DNA from: Chrysoporthe austroafricana
Taxonomy: Eukaryota > Ascomycota > Sordariomycetes > Diaporthales > Cryphonectriaceae
Assembly (NCBI GenBank): GCA_001051155.2
Contig: JYIP02000006.1
Span: 4,464,001-4,528,000, forward strand
Direction: 5' to 3'
DNA length: 64,000 nucleotides
Of this stretch, positions 24,050 to 35,951 are shown piece after piece; the stretch's first letter is position 1, and each line of letters starts with the position of its first letter. Below the pieces are notes generated by a model. The model did not search any database, was not told the DNA's origin, and saw only the letters and a program-made list of their open reading frames with translations. The position numbers and the translations under genes are program-made.

Positions 24050-24871
24050 ATATTTTCAATCTCGATTCTCCTCCCTCTCAACCTTCTCGTCATACTAGCA
24101 GCATACCTCTACGGCACTGGGCAGAACTTGACTGGGTTGCAAAACAATGTCCGCCATTGGCTCTGCACTTACGGCAGCCCGAATACGGGGATACCAACCA
24201 TTGTCAATTATATTTGTCCAACAGTGCCTATGAGACCAAAATTCCTGTCCTATGATCCCATCATGGTATATATAGAGGGCTTCCTTACCGGCTTTGAGGC
24301 CGAATACTTGAAAACTCCAGCAGAACGCTTTACGAAGTATCTGAGCTGTGTAACAATGTAGACGGAAGTGCGAAAGAAATCGTGACCAGTATCACAAATC
24401 GGAAACTACCTGGCTTGCCTCGCAGGATCCCGTGGTGAGCTGAGTGCGCGCCCGCGTGGCTGAATTCGAGAGATTCGCGTCAGATAGTACGGTAGACGTG
24501 CCTTGCCGCAGTGCGGTATACGCAAGGCGGCAAGTTCAAAATCCATTACGACTGGGACGGGAAGAGACGGAAGCAGGTCGACCGCCGAACGAGTTTCTTC
24601 GCTATCTTAAAGGCCGAAAACTGCGTGGGTGGGTCGACGTATTTTCCTTCTGTGAAAGCCCAGCATGGGCAATATACATAAAACTGGGAGGCCGTGGTGC
24701 AAGTGGATCGATTGTGACTCAGATTAAGGTCGGGACGGCCTCGCAGTCAAGCTGATCAAGGGCAATGCACTCTTTTGGGTAAACTTCAAGAAGGATGAGA
24801 GTGGTATTAAAAAGACTGCACATACTTGCGAACCGGTTCTGAACGGAATGAAGATTGGCATGAACATTTGA
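24050..24871 (+). pseudogene. Frameshifted relic of an unrecognised gene
   Basis: Several coding-like pieces follow each other in different frames. First comes a hydrophobic helix (ISILLPLNLLVILAAYLYG) leading into VRHWLCTYGSPNTGIPTIVN and YDPIMVYIEGFLTGFEAEY, ending at 24361. A piece of about 30 codons follows (near 24,350-24,425), then GKFKIHYDWDGKRRKQVDRR, then in another frame KLRGWVDVFSF, SPAWAIYIKLGG and IVTQIKVG, and lastly VKLIKGNALFWVNFKKDESG to a stop at 24871. The order and tone suggest one colinear protein with an N-terminal membrane anchor, broken by at least three frame changes and one in-frame stop. No start codon lies in frame with the first piece. I do not recognise the family. 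Unrecognised introns could explain some frame changes, but I found no good splice pairs. Confidence 0.4.
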
Positions 24872-26596
24872 ATTTCAGGACTGATTGGAGAAGCAGGGGT
24901 GGAATTTTCGACAATTGACACCCTCGTGTGGACACGCTAGGTCTAGGCCTAGAAGTGACCTCGCATAACTCATCGTATGAACAGATCCTTTGACTGACAG
25001 CTTGGTTTATTACTTCATGACTTCGTATATAGTTATATTGACCTGAGGATTGACTTTTAGCATCATTATACTTCTTCACTAGACGGTACCACGGCGAAGG
25101 ACCCCACAAGCTTGATAAGGCTATAGAATTTTGGAAATTATTTCTAATTCTGAAGTGTCTACTTGGGCTTCAAACTTCTGCTCGCACTGTATAAGGGTTT
25201 CAATTCTATTGGGGGCACCGTTCTACTGCAGTTCCTGCTCGTCGTATTGTTCGATTAAGTACTGGTGGGTGGCTCCCGACTCACATAAAGTCAGGTCGGC
25301 TTTAGACTGTCGATCGCTAGAACACGGCCATCTACTCCGGGTCTTAGAGTCTAGGGTGAGATCATCTATGTTTGTACATCAGCACTGAGAGAAAGAGAGA
25401 GACACACAGACACACACACACACACACAGACAGACAGACATACACACACATACCGAGAGAGAGAGAGAGTAGGCGCTTGGATAAATTCCCTTGCCGAAAA
25501 CCTCCATTAGGGCGTTACAGTCTAGTAGACAGCACGCAACATACATAGCGAATAGCATCAACTAATTTTATGGGCCCGATGTCTTGTTAAAAGCCCTGCG
25601 TAATAATAGGCATCAACATATCTAGGGGAATCTACGGGAAAGAATGACGTTACTTTCGTTAGCGGGATTATCGAGCTGAAGACCTGTGTGTTAATTACCT
25701 CCAAAACATGTCACTATCAGATGTTGTGTGGTCTCGGTCGGGAGTCGCCGGCGAGAGACGAGGAATTCTCTCCATTGGCAAAGCCTTCCATCAAGGAATA
25801 GTAGCGATTGGAGATTGTTCCAAGCTGGAGGCTAGGTGTCCTCGAAAAAGAAAGATTCAAGCACTGGAAGGTCTTATTTGGAAGGTTGGTCGAATTCTTC
25901 AGGAGCAGCGAACTCAAAGGCTAGGCGCGAGTCCAGCTGGAGACCGGGCGACGCGTTACCAGTAGAACGTTTCCTCCTTTGGCCCTCCGACCGAGCCGGC
26001 TTGCTTACGAAGGCTCTACGGTATCGTATGCGTAGACGCACTGTTTGTGTACTGTAGCGGGGAATGTCACCTGTTCGTGCATCTCGGTCTAATTACCCCG
26101 GCCCATACCATTGATTCTCACACTCAATTCCTGCTACTTAATCTGTAGCAGTCTAGCTGGTCCCGCTGTGCCAGCACCGCGCATGGCTCTGGAGAAACCA
26201 CCATGATCTCTTGGCATTAGTCTCTTCCGCCCAGGTGGGTGACCGGTAAGGGCTAAACGCTGTCCGGCCGTTGTTTGTCCGAAGTTGTCGTATTTGGCTC
26301 GAAGAGGTTGTTTTGGCCGTGGATTCTTCTCCGCCTGGGGTATAAAATTTCCGGGCGCGCGGGGAAACCACAGTCTGGGTCTAGTGAAAACAAGTCCGGG
26401 GAAATCGGAGCCAAAGTCTGGTAGGAGTGGCCGCGCATCTCATAAAATCCCCATGCCCCGTTCCGTCCACCCATACACACTCTTCAGCTACCGGTCTGAC
26501 TAGTTCGCCTGTCTCCAGAAAGCTTGACACAACTTCTCTTCAGGACGGCTGGCTCTGAAGTCACATCCAGGCCGCATCGCAGTCTGCAGTGAGAAC
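24872..26596. other. Intergenic region with a microsatellite
   Basis: Apart from the dinucleotide repeat at 25,387-25,469 I see only short frames without family sequence. The last few hundred bases precede the sugar transporter and are its likely promoter. Confidence 0.4.
25387..25469. repeat. Compound GA / CA / CAGA microsatellite
   Basis: Runs of GA, then CA, then CAGA, then CA and again GA over about 83 bp, read directly from the sequence. Confidence 0.95.
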
Positions 26597-29082
26597 ATGG
26601 CCAACTTCAGGGGTCAACCCGGGGTAGGTGGCGATCATGCCATTGAGGAGAAGCCCACCCAACAGGGAATCGAGCGCACCAAAACCACTGGGGAGGATGG
26701 TGTAGGCGATATGAAAGGAGGTCAACATGCCATGCGAGCTAAGGCCGACGACTTGGCTGTATGGGAGACCGTCAAGCAGTACAAGCTCGTTACGTTCGTT
26801 GGAATGACTGCAGCCTTCGCGGCCACCCTGGATGGATACCGTCAGTAGCATTGCTTTCCGCACAGGAAACCCCTACTTATTGTGGCACTCGACCCTTGCG
26901 CATCACCTGCAGAAGGACTTCTTATGCTGACCTGCAAGAAACGAGAAGAGATTAACCTCAATGCCGGCATCGTATCAAATAAAGGTTTTATCAAACAAAT
27001 GGCGTCTCCAGGCACGACGATCATTGCTGGCCAATACATCTCAGCGTGGGGAGGCATCCAGTCCGCCGGCCAGACCATTGGCCAGATCGTGAGTCTCGCC
27101 TTCAGGTTATGACCCAGACCCAGGAATAATGCACTAATGGGGACCTGGTCTACATCTGTGCAGTTTCTGCAATACGCCACGGACTCCCTCGGCCGCAAAG
27201 CCGCCCTTTACATTCTCTGGATCTTCCTCGCCGGGGTAAGTTGCCTGATAATGACGCCATGATCCTCATTGCTAAGCATCTGAACTGAATGCATCCGTGG
27301 TCAGAGTATCTTTGCTGAGACTTTTGCGACCCATTGGGATCATTGGCTTGTTGCTAAGCTCTTCTCCGGTGCTGGTGTTGGAATGCTGCAATCCACGCTG
27401 CCCCTATACTTGTGCGAGCTCGCTCCAACGCAGCTAAGAGGGTTTCTCATCAATGCCTACAGCTTGTGGGTTGGCATTCCCTATTTTGATTGTGGACCCA
27501 AGCTACTGGCAGACATTTACTAATTATCTTAAATTAGCTGGTTCGTTATCGGGCAGCTCTCCGCATCCGTCGGCTTGAATGTCATGAGCGCGAAGGAACC
27601 CTACGAATTCCGGATACCAATTTATACACAGGTATATCTCTCATGATTCTTTGGGAAGTGTTAGGGAGGACCCGTAGGCTGTCGGATGCAGACTAAACAG
27701 AGAAACCTAGTGGGCGTTTATCGCAGGCATGCTGCTCATCTTTGTCTTCCTCCCGGAATCTCCCTGGTGGCTCGTCAGCAAGGGGAGACTGGATCAGGCC
27801 TCGAAGACGCTTCTTAGATACAATGGCCACGTGCCCGGCTATGATGTACGGGAGGTTATCGTGAGTGCATCGACTTAGTCCTGCTATTCAGTCCAGACTG
27901 TTCAAAGTCAATGGGATAGGATGTCATGACCGCTACGGTCGAGGAGGAGCGTCACCTTGCCAAGGTGCAGAAGGAAGACGGAGCATGGGCCATCTTCCAG
28001 GGGCGAAACCTGATTCGCTTCGTCATTGCTGGATGGCCAAAGGTCACGCAACAGTTTGTCGGTCTGAGTGTCTTCAACACGTACTCCACATACTTTTGTC
28101 AGTATCTTTCAATCTTTTCCGCTCCCTAGCTTTGCACGGCAGCTGACTACTGTTCTTCTTTTATCGAAAAAGTTCAATATTCAGGGAACAAAAACCCTTT
28201 TTTGGTTACCGTAATTTTATCTTGCGTCCAATTGCTATCTATGATCGGGACGTCCACGTTAACGGACTCGTTCGGCCGCCGTCCGCTAACCGTCTATCCT
28301 TACGCCGTTACTGCCGTCTCCTTGCTATGCCTCGGCATAGTGGGTTGCTTTGACTACACTACGAAGGCACTGAGCTCTCTTCTGGTATGCATCATCGTTG
28401 CTCATTAGACGCCGGGCTTCCAATCAGTTGCAAGCCCTTGCCCCTCTCCCTTCTCGTCTCTAGAGATATTCCCATCGTCCAGGCCAGGCATAAAGTAAGC
28501 AACAACACGTACTAACGATATGTTTTTGGTTATAACCTAGATATTCTTCGCCTGCCTGGCCACGTTCTCCACGACCGGCGCCTCCGCGATCGGTTATGCC
28601 TATGCGACCGAGATCCCGCAGCAGCGCCTACGCGCGCAGACGGCCGGCTGGTCGCTGGCCTCCTCGAATGCTATCGCTATCATGTTCAGCTTCTGCACGC
28701 CGCTAATGATCAATGGGCCCGTCACCAAGTGGGGGCCCAAGACGGGGTTCTTCTTCGCCGCCACGGGTGGCATCGCCACGGTAGTTTCGTGGTTTATCCT
28801 GCCCGAGGTCGCCCGGCGAACACCCGCCGAGATCGATGAGATGTGGGTCTTTTGTTCACACAATGTCATCTCTCTCTCTCTCCTCCTTTACTCTGCCGCC
28901 TTCTCTATTCTTGCTCGAGTCTACCTGATTGTGTTGCCGGGAACTGACACGGCTATGGCCTCTGTAGGTTCGAGAAGAGAGTCAATCTCCGAAAGTTTCA
29001 TCAATATGTTTGTGAGGTCCAAATTTATGCGGATGAGCAGCACAAGAAGGATGAAGAGGAGCAGTTACAGCGGGATTTGTGA
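26597..29082 (+). CDS. MFS sugar-porter transporter (hexose/maltose permease type)
   Basis: Ten exons encode 555 aa: 26597-26840, 26949-27088, 27164-27235, 27305-27465, 27538-27631, 27711-27860, 27920-28097, 28173-28384, 28541-28842 and 28968-29082. All nine introns are GT-AG and phases are consistent, giving one uninterrupted frame. The protein has a charged N-terminus, then 12 membrane helices. Sugar-porter signatures are LGRKAALYILW in loop 2-3, PLYLCELAPTQLRG, PESPWWLVSKGRLDQA after helix 6, QQFVGLSVFNTYSTYFFQYSG in helix 7 (QQ..G sugar contact), DSFGRRPLTVYP in loop 8-9 and PEVARRTPAEIDEMFEKRV after helix 12. The layout matches the alpha-glucoside/maltose branch of the family, which imports sugars by proton symport at the plasma membrane. 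The true substrate cannot be read from sequence. Exon 2 uses an AAG acceptor at 26948, chosen because it restores DGYQINLNAG. Confidence 0.9.
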
Positions 29083-30891
29083 AGGCCCCAAGTCCCCCAG
29101 ACTCAGATTCTTCGACTAGACAATGGATGGCCTGGCCAGTGTTAGTTGAAGGGACTTACTTGACCTGACAGCGCACCTGGCACCGCGACTATGGTCACCC
29201 ATCGCGCAGATGCTGCGGAAAAGTGGAGCAACCAGCACCCTAATTCTGACTATTCTGTGCTCATATATCTATGACTGAGCTCCATACGGCCATTCTTATT
29301 CTCTTTGATATTAGACAGGTATCAATCTCAACCATTCATTTAATCTTTTCCCTTCTCGATATAGGTGCCTGTTTCTCCTCAGATGCTCCCGTTAGAATCA
29401 AGGTAGAAGTAGTCGAAACCTGCAGTCCGCTTATCGATCTCGTCCTTGCCGTCGATTCAATCCTTCTGAAAGGCCAAAATGGCAAAATTTCGTGCGATGC
29501 CTGACACGAATTCGATAGAAGGCGGCCCCTGGATCCCTCGGACTACCCCGTGGGAGAAGATGACTTTGGGTGAGACGGGAAGCTCATCCAGGTTCACTGT
29601 GGGCCTGGGGATCCCTGCTAGATTTATCATCAGCACGCTTTCGAGTCTGCCGCGACGAACCGACTATTTGTCGCTTGGGGCTCTTGCTCGAAAACTTCAT
29701 TTTTCTTACGGGTAGCCTGAAGGCCTGCTTCTTGGAAGCGGCAGGTATCTCGAAGGGTAGTGTGTCGTATAGCACGATTCTGTTTGAAAGAGTGAACTGT
29801 GGGGATGTCATGATCTCTACCATCTCCTGACCTATGATATACATATACTATAGCTTTGGACAGCATTAAGTGGCGGATTGCGAATCTCTTGGTCCTCTGC
29901 CGAGCCAATTATGTTATTCATTCCTATATCTTTGGACATAGCGACACCCGTATTGAACTTAGCAATACGATAAAAATCAGGGGATTTTTGTCTGAAGATG
30001 TAATGTACGCGTTGGAAATCTTTGTGAATAATACTTATAACTGTATGGTTAGTGTGCAAGTATTGCTTCCCTTGAGTAGTGGAATTAGAAGTATCACCAT
30101 TAAGAAGTATAGCCATCTGCTTGCTGACACAGTCTCATTTATAGCAACGCTCGTGCACATTCACTAAATTTTTAGGCCATGAACCAAGGTCATGAATTCT
30201 ATTCCGTTTCGGAAATTCTGTTTATGTATATTTTTCGTCTTTATAATTACGAGTAATCGATGAAAGGTTGCTAATAATCAATATGCTTTGTCACTGGCTA
30301 CGCCACGATATAGCGGCCGCGGCGCAAGTCCGAAGCTGTGCTACAATCTAACGCTACACGCGGAACGAGGTATCTAGCTGCCTAGTTGCGAAGACGTTTG
30401 CATCTTTTCTCTCTACCTCTTCAAGCTAGAATCTTTTGGAATATAGACACGTACAATAAGTATACGGTGTGCTGCGCAGCCGTCTTGTCACATCCGACAG
30501 AATCATTACAGCAATAGACCTGTTACGAGTCGCACTTGAAACCGGGCCGTTCACATACTTGCTCAAATTTCGTTATACATATATATAAATGACCTAGAAT
30601 TCGCCAAACTGGGATAGGCTCTAGCATCTATAAGTAGCTATAGGGAACGGAGCTCAAGCACTATAATATAGGATGGATTCCTAAGCGCTTCATCAGACAT
30701 TTATGTTATGCGGAATGCGCTCCTGCATACGGTATTCGGAAGCAAAAAATTGTCTAATTCTTTTCTTTTTTTCAGTTCATGTTTACTTTATATAATAGGT
30801 CAAAACACCCATATTGCTTCTCCTTCACAATAGATAGCCCCTTCCTGCAGCACCAGAGGACCTTGTCTATGGAGGCTGATCCTCCAGTTCT
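29083..30891. other. Intergenic region, no supported gene
   Basis: 1.8 kb that becomes AT-richer to the right. The open frames on both strands overlap and none has family sequence. It separates the intact transporter from the decaying gene pair. Confidence 0.45.
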
Positions 30892-32031
30892 TCAAACAAG
30901 CTCCAAAACATACTCGGAGAGTAGTGCACCGGCAATGGAAGATCCGGCCAGCCAATATCCGTGACTAAACCACCACTAGCAGCTGGCTGAATTCTCCAAT
31001 TGGACATGAGCTACCATGACACCCAGAGACAAACTACATCCCCCGATGCTCAAGATATAGTATAAGAGACTGAAATGACCCATCCATCCAATCAGACTGA
31101 GACAGCAAACCATGCAGAAGAGCAAGAGCCAAAGCATGGATTTGCACCAGTCACCGAGAAAAAGTGCCATGCTTTTGAGCCCCAGCTTCTTGTCGTCCTG
31201 GACGTCCCGGAATGCGTAGATTGTGTCGTAGATAGTTGTCCACATAATACATGCTAGGACTAAGGCAGTCACTGGCACATTTGCACTGATGTCACCAAGG
31301 ACAGGAATAGGAGAGAGAAAGGATGCATTGCTCGAGAAGGAGTCACCGCCGTGTCTAGAAAGGATGAAAGCCGTGCCAGTGAAAGGTTCGGTCGCCATAG
31401 CTATAAAGCCAATTACGACTCCCCAGGCGAGGCAGAAGCCAAGAATGAGCTGGGCAAAGTGCGTATGGCATTTGGACTAGGGATAATAAGCCGTGGCGAT
31501 GATATTGGGAACGGCATAGGCGAGACTCTCCGCGGGAAAACACAAGATGAGCAGCGCACTACAGCCGACAACCTGCGAGAAGCAGAAAGCGATGGCAGCG
31601 GGGACCGAAACTGCACCACGAGGGATCGGCCGGTTCTTGGTGCGGGCTACGGCCCTATCCACGGGTGTGTCAACAATGTCATTCCAGGTATGGGCCGCGT
31701 TGGAGAAGAAGAAGCTGCCAACTAGGAGCATGAGGCAGACCCTGACTGTCTCGCCGACGGGAGCGCGCCGCGAAATCGCTGCTAGGATAGCACCAAAGAA
31801 GTGTGGGAAGTAGATCAGGAGCAGCGCGGCGGGAGGACTTAGGCGCGCTAGTTGAACGTAGGGAACGAAGGAGGCAGGCAGCCAGGACACCCAGCTGCCT
31901 ACGTGCTTGCCGCCGTATTGTTGGGCGAGGATAGCATTGCTAGATGTCGTGATATATGGACTGATGTCCGGAGTAGATCGAAAGTCACTTCGTTTCCGTT
32001 GATGCCCCGACATTGTTAAGCTTGGAAACAT
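30892..32031 (-). pseudogene. UbiA-family polyprenyl/aromatic prenyltransferase, two nonsense mutations
   Basis: One continuous frame of 379 codons plus a terminal TGA at 30894-30892, interrupted only by TAG at 31479-31477 (codon 185) and TAG at 30978-30976 (codon 352). The N-terminus (GSWVSWLPASFVPYVQLARL) has no mitochondrial presequence and resembles meroterpenoid-pathway enzymes more than COQ2. The first Asp-rich motif NDIVDTPVDRAVARTKNRP (from residue 117) and the second, YDTIYAFRDVQDDKK (269-280), would bind magnesium and the prenyl diphosphate. After the second TAG the frame continues WWFSHGYWLAG, the usual family end, so that stop is a mutation and not the true terminus. In relatives both TAG positions are typically Trp, so each is one TGG-to-TAG change, read as CCA-to-CTA (CpA to TpA) on the plus strand. 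A truncated 184-aa product would lack the second motif. Confidence 0.85.
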
Positions 32032-32825
32032 CCAGGACTCATCGGTGAAAGAGTATGTATAGGAGAATGATACAGTGATAGACAGGAATCTGAAAAATTA
32101 TACTCGCTCCCAGAAATATTCAGTCTGATCTCTTGGAGATAGCGGGATGTCAAATTTATAATTAACACCAACCTACATGTTACGCCACTGGTCCAATCGA
32201 TAGCAAGCCAAACCACAGTGCACCCAGTGGTTGTATTAATCTAGTATCTCAATTTCGACTTCCCAACTTGCTGCCTACTGAATACAAATACCTTTCGTCG
32301 CATTGTTTGAAAGGCCTAATGCTAGTAGAAGTGGAACCGCTGCTGCACGGGACATAAGTAAAGTTTTCGCATCTGAGAAGGAGATGGGGGCTAAATACTA
32401 CTTTGCACGGAACACATTGCTGCAGTATCAGTACTATGTGGAGACTTGGTTGGATGAGAACAAACTAATACTGTAGTATCGAGCGGCTGATACACCTTGT
32501 GCCTTCGTCAATAATCTAGGAAGCACTTTTTGGAGCCTTGGGATTATAGAACCAATGCCTCACGCAGACACGACCTGCCGGATCTGGACAGAAACAAGAC
32601 CACCCTGTACCCCGACACCCTGAACCTATTCCTCAATGGCTTCTGCTGAGATGTATATTTAAGTTTCATGAAAAATAGAATCGTTTCAATAAAATTGACG
32701 GAGAAAACAAACAACCAGTAATTAAATATCGAGTATGATTAAGCACTAAGAACGGTATCTCTCTCTCCCTCCATAAATGACTGCCTCTCTTTGATTAGCT
32801 ACATTGATGGACGGTCGGTTACAAT
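32032..32825. other. Intergenic region between two decayed genes
   Basis: 794 bp upstream of the prenyltransferase relic and downstream of the oxidase relic. It should hold the old prenyltransferase promoter. No gene seen. Confidence 0.4.
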
Positions 32826-34675
32826 TTAAGCATTCGCCAATTTGAAACCACCATTCTGCTGCGTTTGAAACAATTTCTTCTCGTCATACTTCTGTGCGAT
32901 CTGCCTCAGCTTGTTTAGGTTAGTAGTGCCATAGGTGGCAAGCGGGTTCTGGTCTCGTGCTGCGTCGTTCATGTAGGAAAAGTCAATACTAAGACCCCTT
33001 TCCTGGGATAGCTTCCGCCAATATGCAGTCGTGTTAATAGCAACGGAGCGCACCAGGTCGTCTTGCGACGCGTCCGTCCAGTTAACGAGCGTCGTCCACC
33101 CTTGAAGTGTTATATTAGCATCCCAGTGGAGTCTCACCAACGAAATTTCAACAATTTAAGACGCCTGAGATAGCCAGAGATTGCTTACTTTGCTGCGTGA
33201 TCTCGGGGATCCCTAGAGCGTTTCCACCTCGCTTTGTACCTGCGACAACCAAGCTAGCAGGAACATGTTGGATAACGAATGTCTGGTTGGCACCTGTCTT
33301 AGTGTAGACTTCAGAGGCTTTCTTCTGCCAGTACGTGTAGACATCCTTGTACAACTGGGCGTCGACTAATGTTCCGACGCCCCTATAGTCATGTCTATGA
33401 AAAAGAAAAAGAATAATATTATCAGCCGAGTTCACACGCGTGCATAACATCCGATGGGGGGCCACATACCGCTCAGGCGCAGATGAAGTAAGGGAGGCTG
33501 AAATAGCGTTCAAAGTAGCAAAGGTGCCATTTCCTCCAGTCGCAACCTGCAAAGGTTCGATTTCGTAGATCGGAGCAAAAGTGCTTAGTGCACTGGCCTG
33601 GGGCTCACCGTAGATCAGGCCGAGAGTAATTGACTATAGGCCGATAGTCAAAGCAAGACTCCCTTTAGGATCGGACGAGCCGCCATCAGCTTGCCATTCT
33701 GCAATGGCTTCCAGAAGGTCGGGTGCTTGGTCCGTCGAGTACACATTGATCTGATACCAAACCTCGTTGACGGGGATGGTATATAGATCGTACCGCGTCA
33801 CGATACCGAAGTTAGGGCCGCCTCCTTTCAGTGCCCAGAACAGATCAGTGTTTTCGGTAGCGTTGGCGTTAGTGATAGTTCCGTCGGAGAGGACAACCTA
33901 GGGAACCGGTTACACATGGATTGAGTAGCGTTGAAGATAATTCAATCTCGGGGGTGACTAAGGTACCTCAAAGTTCTTCACATTATCCGCAGCAAGTCCA
34001 TACTCGGGTAATAGATGAAAATAGCAGCCTGTAAATTATCAGTACCGGGACTATGCTTTTCTATGCAAGGGGTGCCGTAGTGAGAAGAGAAGGGACATGA
34101 ACAGACCGCCGAGAATGAGACCGCCAACACCAACACTAGGTATTCGCCCACCGACAACGGTCACACCCTTGTCGCCTACTACAATTTGGACATTACCCCA
34201 TCTTGCCCCTGGGCCGATATTGGCAATAGTTGTGTCGTCCGAAATGGAAACAGAATTGAGTCCTTGCAGATCCAAAAGTACTCCATCGCGTCCTATGCTG
34301 GACCAGCCGGGATTCGGTAAGTATCCTCCAGCTCTCGTTGCAAATCTAACGCCGAAAGAGCTGATAATCTTAATGGCGTTAGACATGTCGTTAGCATTGC
34401 GCGGCAAGAAGATGCAGTACGGCTCTTGGACGCAAGACAAGGACCTATGCCATTTTCTTAGCTAACACCACACACTCAAATTTTGCCACGAGTTTGATTG
34501 AATTTTACCAATTCTCATCAACGATGGTCTCGTTCGGGGGAAACGTAACAACCTGATCGGCGCCTAGGGTCTCTTGCGCGGTTAGGCATGCAAGCCTGAG
34601 CATAGTAGTAGAGGTAATGCCATCGCTGCTATTTACAGCCTGGTCATAAGTCGCCACACCCCTTACCGGGCACCC
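32826..34675 (-). pseudogene. FAD-linked oxidase (berberine-bridge-enzyme type), 5'-truncated with in-frame stop
   Basis: Six exon pieces fit together with matching phases: ?-34509, 34444-34107, 34028-33967, 33897-33470, 33394-33189 and 33100-32826. The FAD domain is clear: FGVRFATRAGGYLPNPGWSS (PP-loop), IGPGARWGNVQ, VGGRIPSVGVGGLILGG, YGLAADNVKNFEVVLSDGTI and WALKGGGPNFGIVTRYDLY, followed by the substrate/BBE C-terminus RQIAQKYDEKKLFQ. Enzymes of this kind perform FAD-dependent oxidations in secondary metabolism and are usually secreted. A TAG at 33636-33634 interrupts LALTIGL/SITLGLIYG, where a Gln codon (CAG) would be expected. At the 5' end the frame runs back to a stop near 34,676 with no ATG and no signal peptide, right where the repeat island begins. 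FAD attachment normally needs a His in the first motif; here it is Tyr (GGYLPNP), one C-to-T step from His. Confidence 0.82.
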
Positions 34676-34970
34676 TTAGCTGGCACCCCCTGCCAGCCAC
34701 ACCGCCACTCCGACCCACCCATTAATACTCCTTTATTCCTCAGCGAATTCTTATCAGAATGTCTTTATTTTTTCAGACAACCTTTATTGATAGCCAAAGA
34801 TGGCTTACTGCGAAAGAGACGTTCAACGGGCCATTATTGCGGTCAGGGCTGGCCAGTCTCAGAAATCCGCCTCTTCCGAATACGGTATTCCGAGGGCCAC
34901 TCTTCAAGCTCGCCTTGCAGGCGTTGAATTACGAGGAATAAGCTACGAATCAAAATAAAGGCTCTCTGCT
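34676..34970. other. Boundary between genic DNA and repeat island
   Basis: A CA-rich, GC-rich stretch to about 34,725 (repeated CCACCC/CCAGCC words) gives way to AT-rich unassigned sequence and then LTR fragments. The missing 5' end of the oxidase gene would be expected here. Confidence 0.5.
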
Positions 34971-35097
34971 TATTATGAACGCTGCAGCAATCCTAAGATG
35001 CACTATAGAGTCAAAGGGTTTATGCTAGCAAGAGCGGTGCCAAATATAGGCCTTGAATACCGAAACACGTTCAATTAAGTATCGCAATATTCATAAG
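34971..35097 (+). repeat. LTR fragment, left part only
   Basis: Starts TATTATGAACGCTGCAGCAA and follows the common LTR sequence through ATGCTAGCAAGAGCGGTGCC for about 125 bp, then is cut off by an oppositely oriented LTR at 35,098. Confidence 0.75.
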
Positions 35098-35455
35098 TGT
35101 TATAACCCAACATGCAGACCAGGGTATGCAATACAGGAGAAAACCTATCAGGGCGTTACAGCAACCCCACCCGAAAGAAACTCGAGTCTGTTTACGTAAG
35201 TATAGGGTTAGGGTTAGCCTGGATCGATAGGATTAGTATCGATCCGGATAGATCGATAGGATCGATAGAGGAATCTATCGATCCAGAACCGAAAAGCTGG
35301 ATATATAAGGACGGGATATGTACCAGGTAGAATACTATAGCTTTTCAGTTGTAAATCTAAGTACTACTTAGACCCTACCAGACTATCTAAATAATAGCCG
35401 CATAGGCTTATAGATATTGCAATATTTTATTGAAACGTATTTCAGTATTCAAAGC
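35098..35455 (-). repeat. LTR in the opposite orientation, truncated
   Basis: Begins TGTTATAACCCAACATGCAG and contains GGGTTAGGGTTAG near 35,205, a GATCGATAG-rich palindromic block (about 35,219-35,285), a GGATATATAAGGAC TATA-like box near 35,298, and the distal LTR sequence to CAAAGCTATA. It stops short of the expected GCTGCAGCATTCATAACA end. Confidence 0.75.
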
Positions 35456-35951
35456 TATATGTTATAAACGCTGCAGCAATGCTGTAAAGTTAAAGGGGGG
35501 TTTATTGTTATGAACGCTGCAGCAATCCTGAGGGATGCTATAGGGTCAAGGGATTTATGCTAGCAAGAGCGGTATCAAGTATGAGCCTTGAATATTGGAA
35601 CACGATTCACTGAATATCGCAAGGTTTATAAGTCTCGGGCGACTATCAATGGTAGGGTCCCATTGGTACTTAGATTAATAACTGAAGAGCTATTGCTAAC
35701 TGTCTGGCGGGTATCTGGTCCTTATATGTCCAGCTCTTCAGTACGGGATCGCCGGCTCATTAAGTGAGCTGGTGAGCCTGGCTCGCCGGCTCACTTGGTG
35801 ATCCGATAATCCTTATCTTATCTGCCTTTAGCTTTGCTTACGTAAGTATTTGTCGTATTTCCTGCAGCAGAGCCCGAAAGTCTCGGTAACGAGTGGGCCT
35901 TTAGGGGTAGCTTGGGTGCTGTATCCTGGTTCTGCATGTTGGTTTATAACA
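35456..35951 (+). repeat. Orphan LTR with a 50-bp fragment of another in front
   Basis: A complete-looking LTR runs 35,506 (TGTTATGAACGCTGCAGCAA) to 35,951 (GGTTTATAACA). Its variable block at about 35,745-35,815 is made of GCCGGCTCACT-type palindromes. Just left, 35,456-35,505 repeats the first 50 bp of an LTR. Confidence 0.75.

Noticed and set aside
31470..31500. The first UbiA stop read as an intron acceptor (TTATTATCCCTAG)
   Set aside because: It looks like a 3' splice site, but flanking residues on both sides belong to the conserved family sequence, so nothing is missing that an intron would remove.
35219..35285. GATCGATAG block as a CRISPR-like array
   Set aside because: Units are too short and palindromic with no spacers; it is an LTR-internal repeat in a eukaryote.
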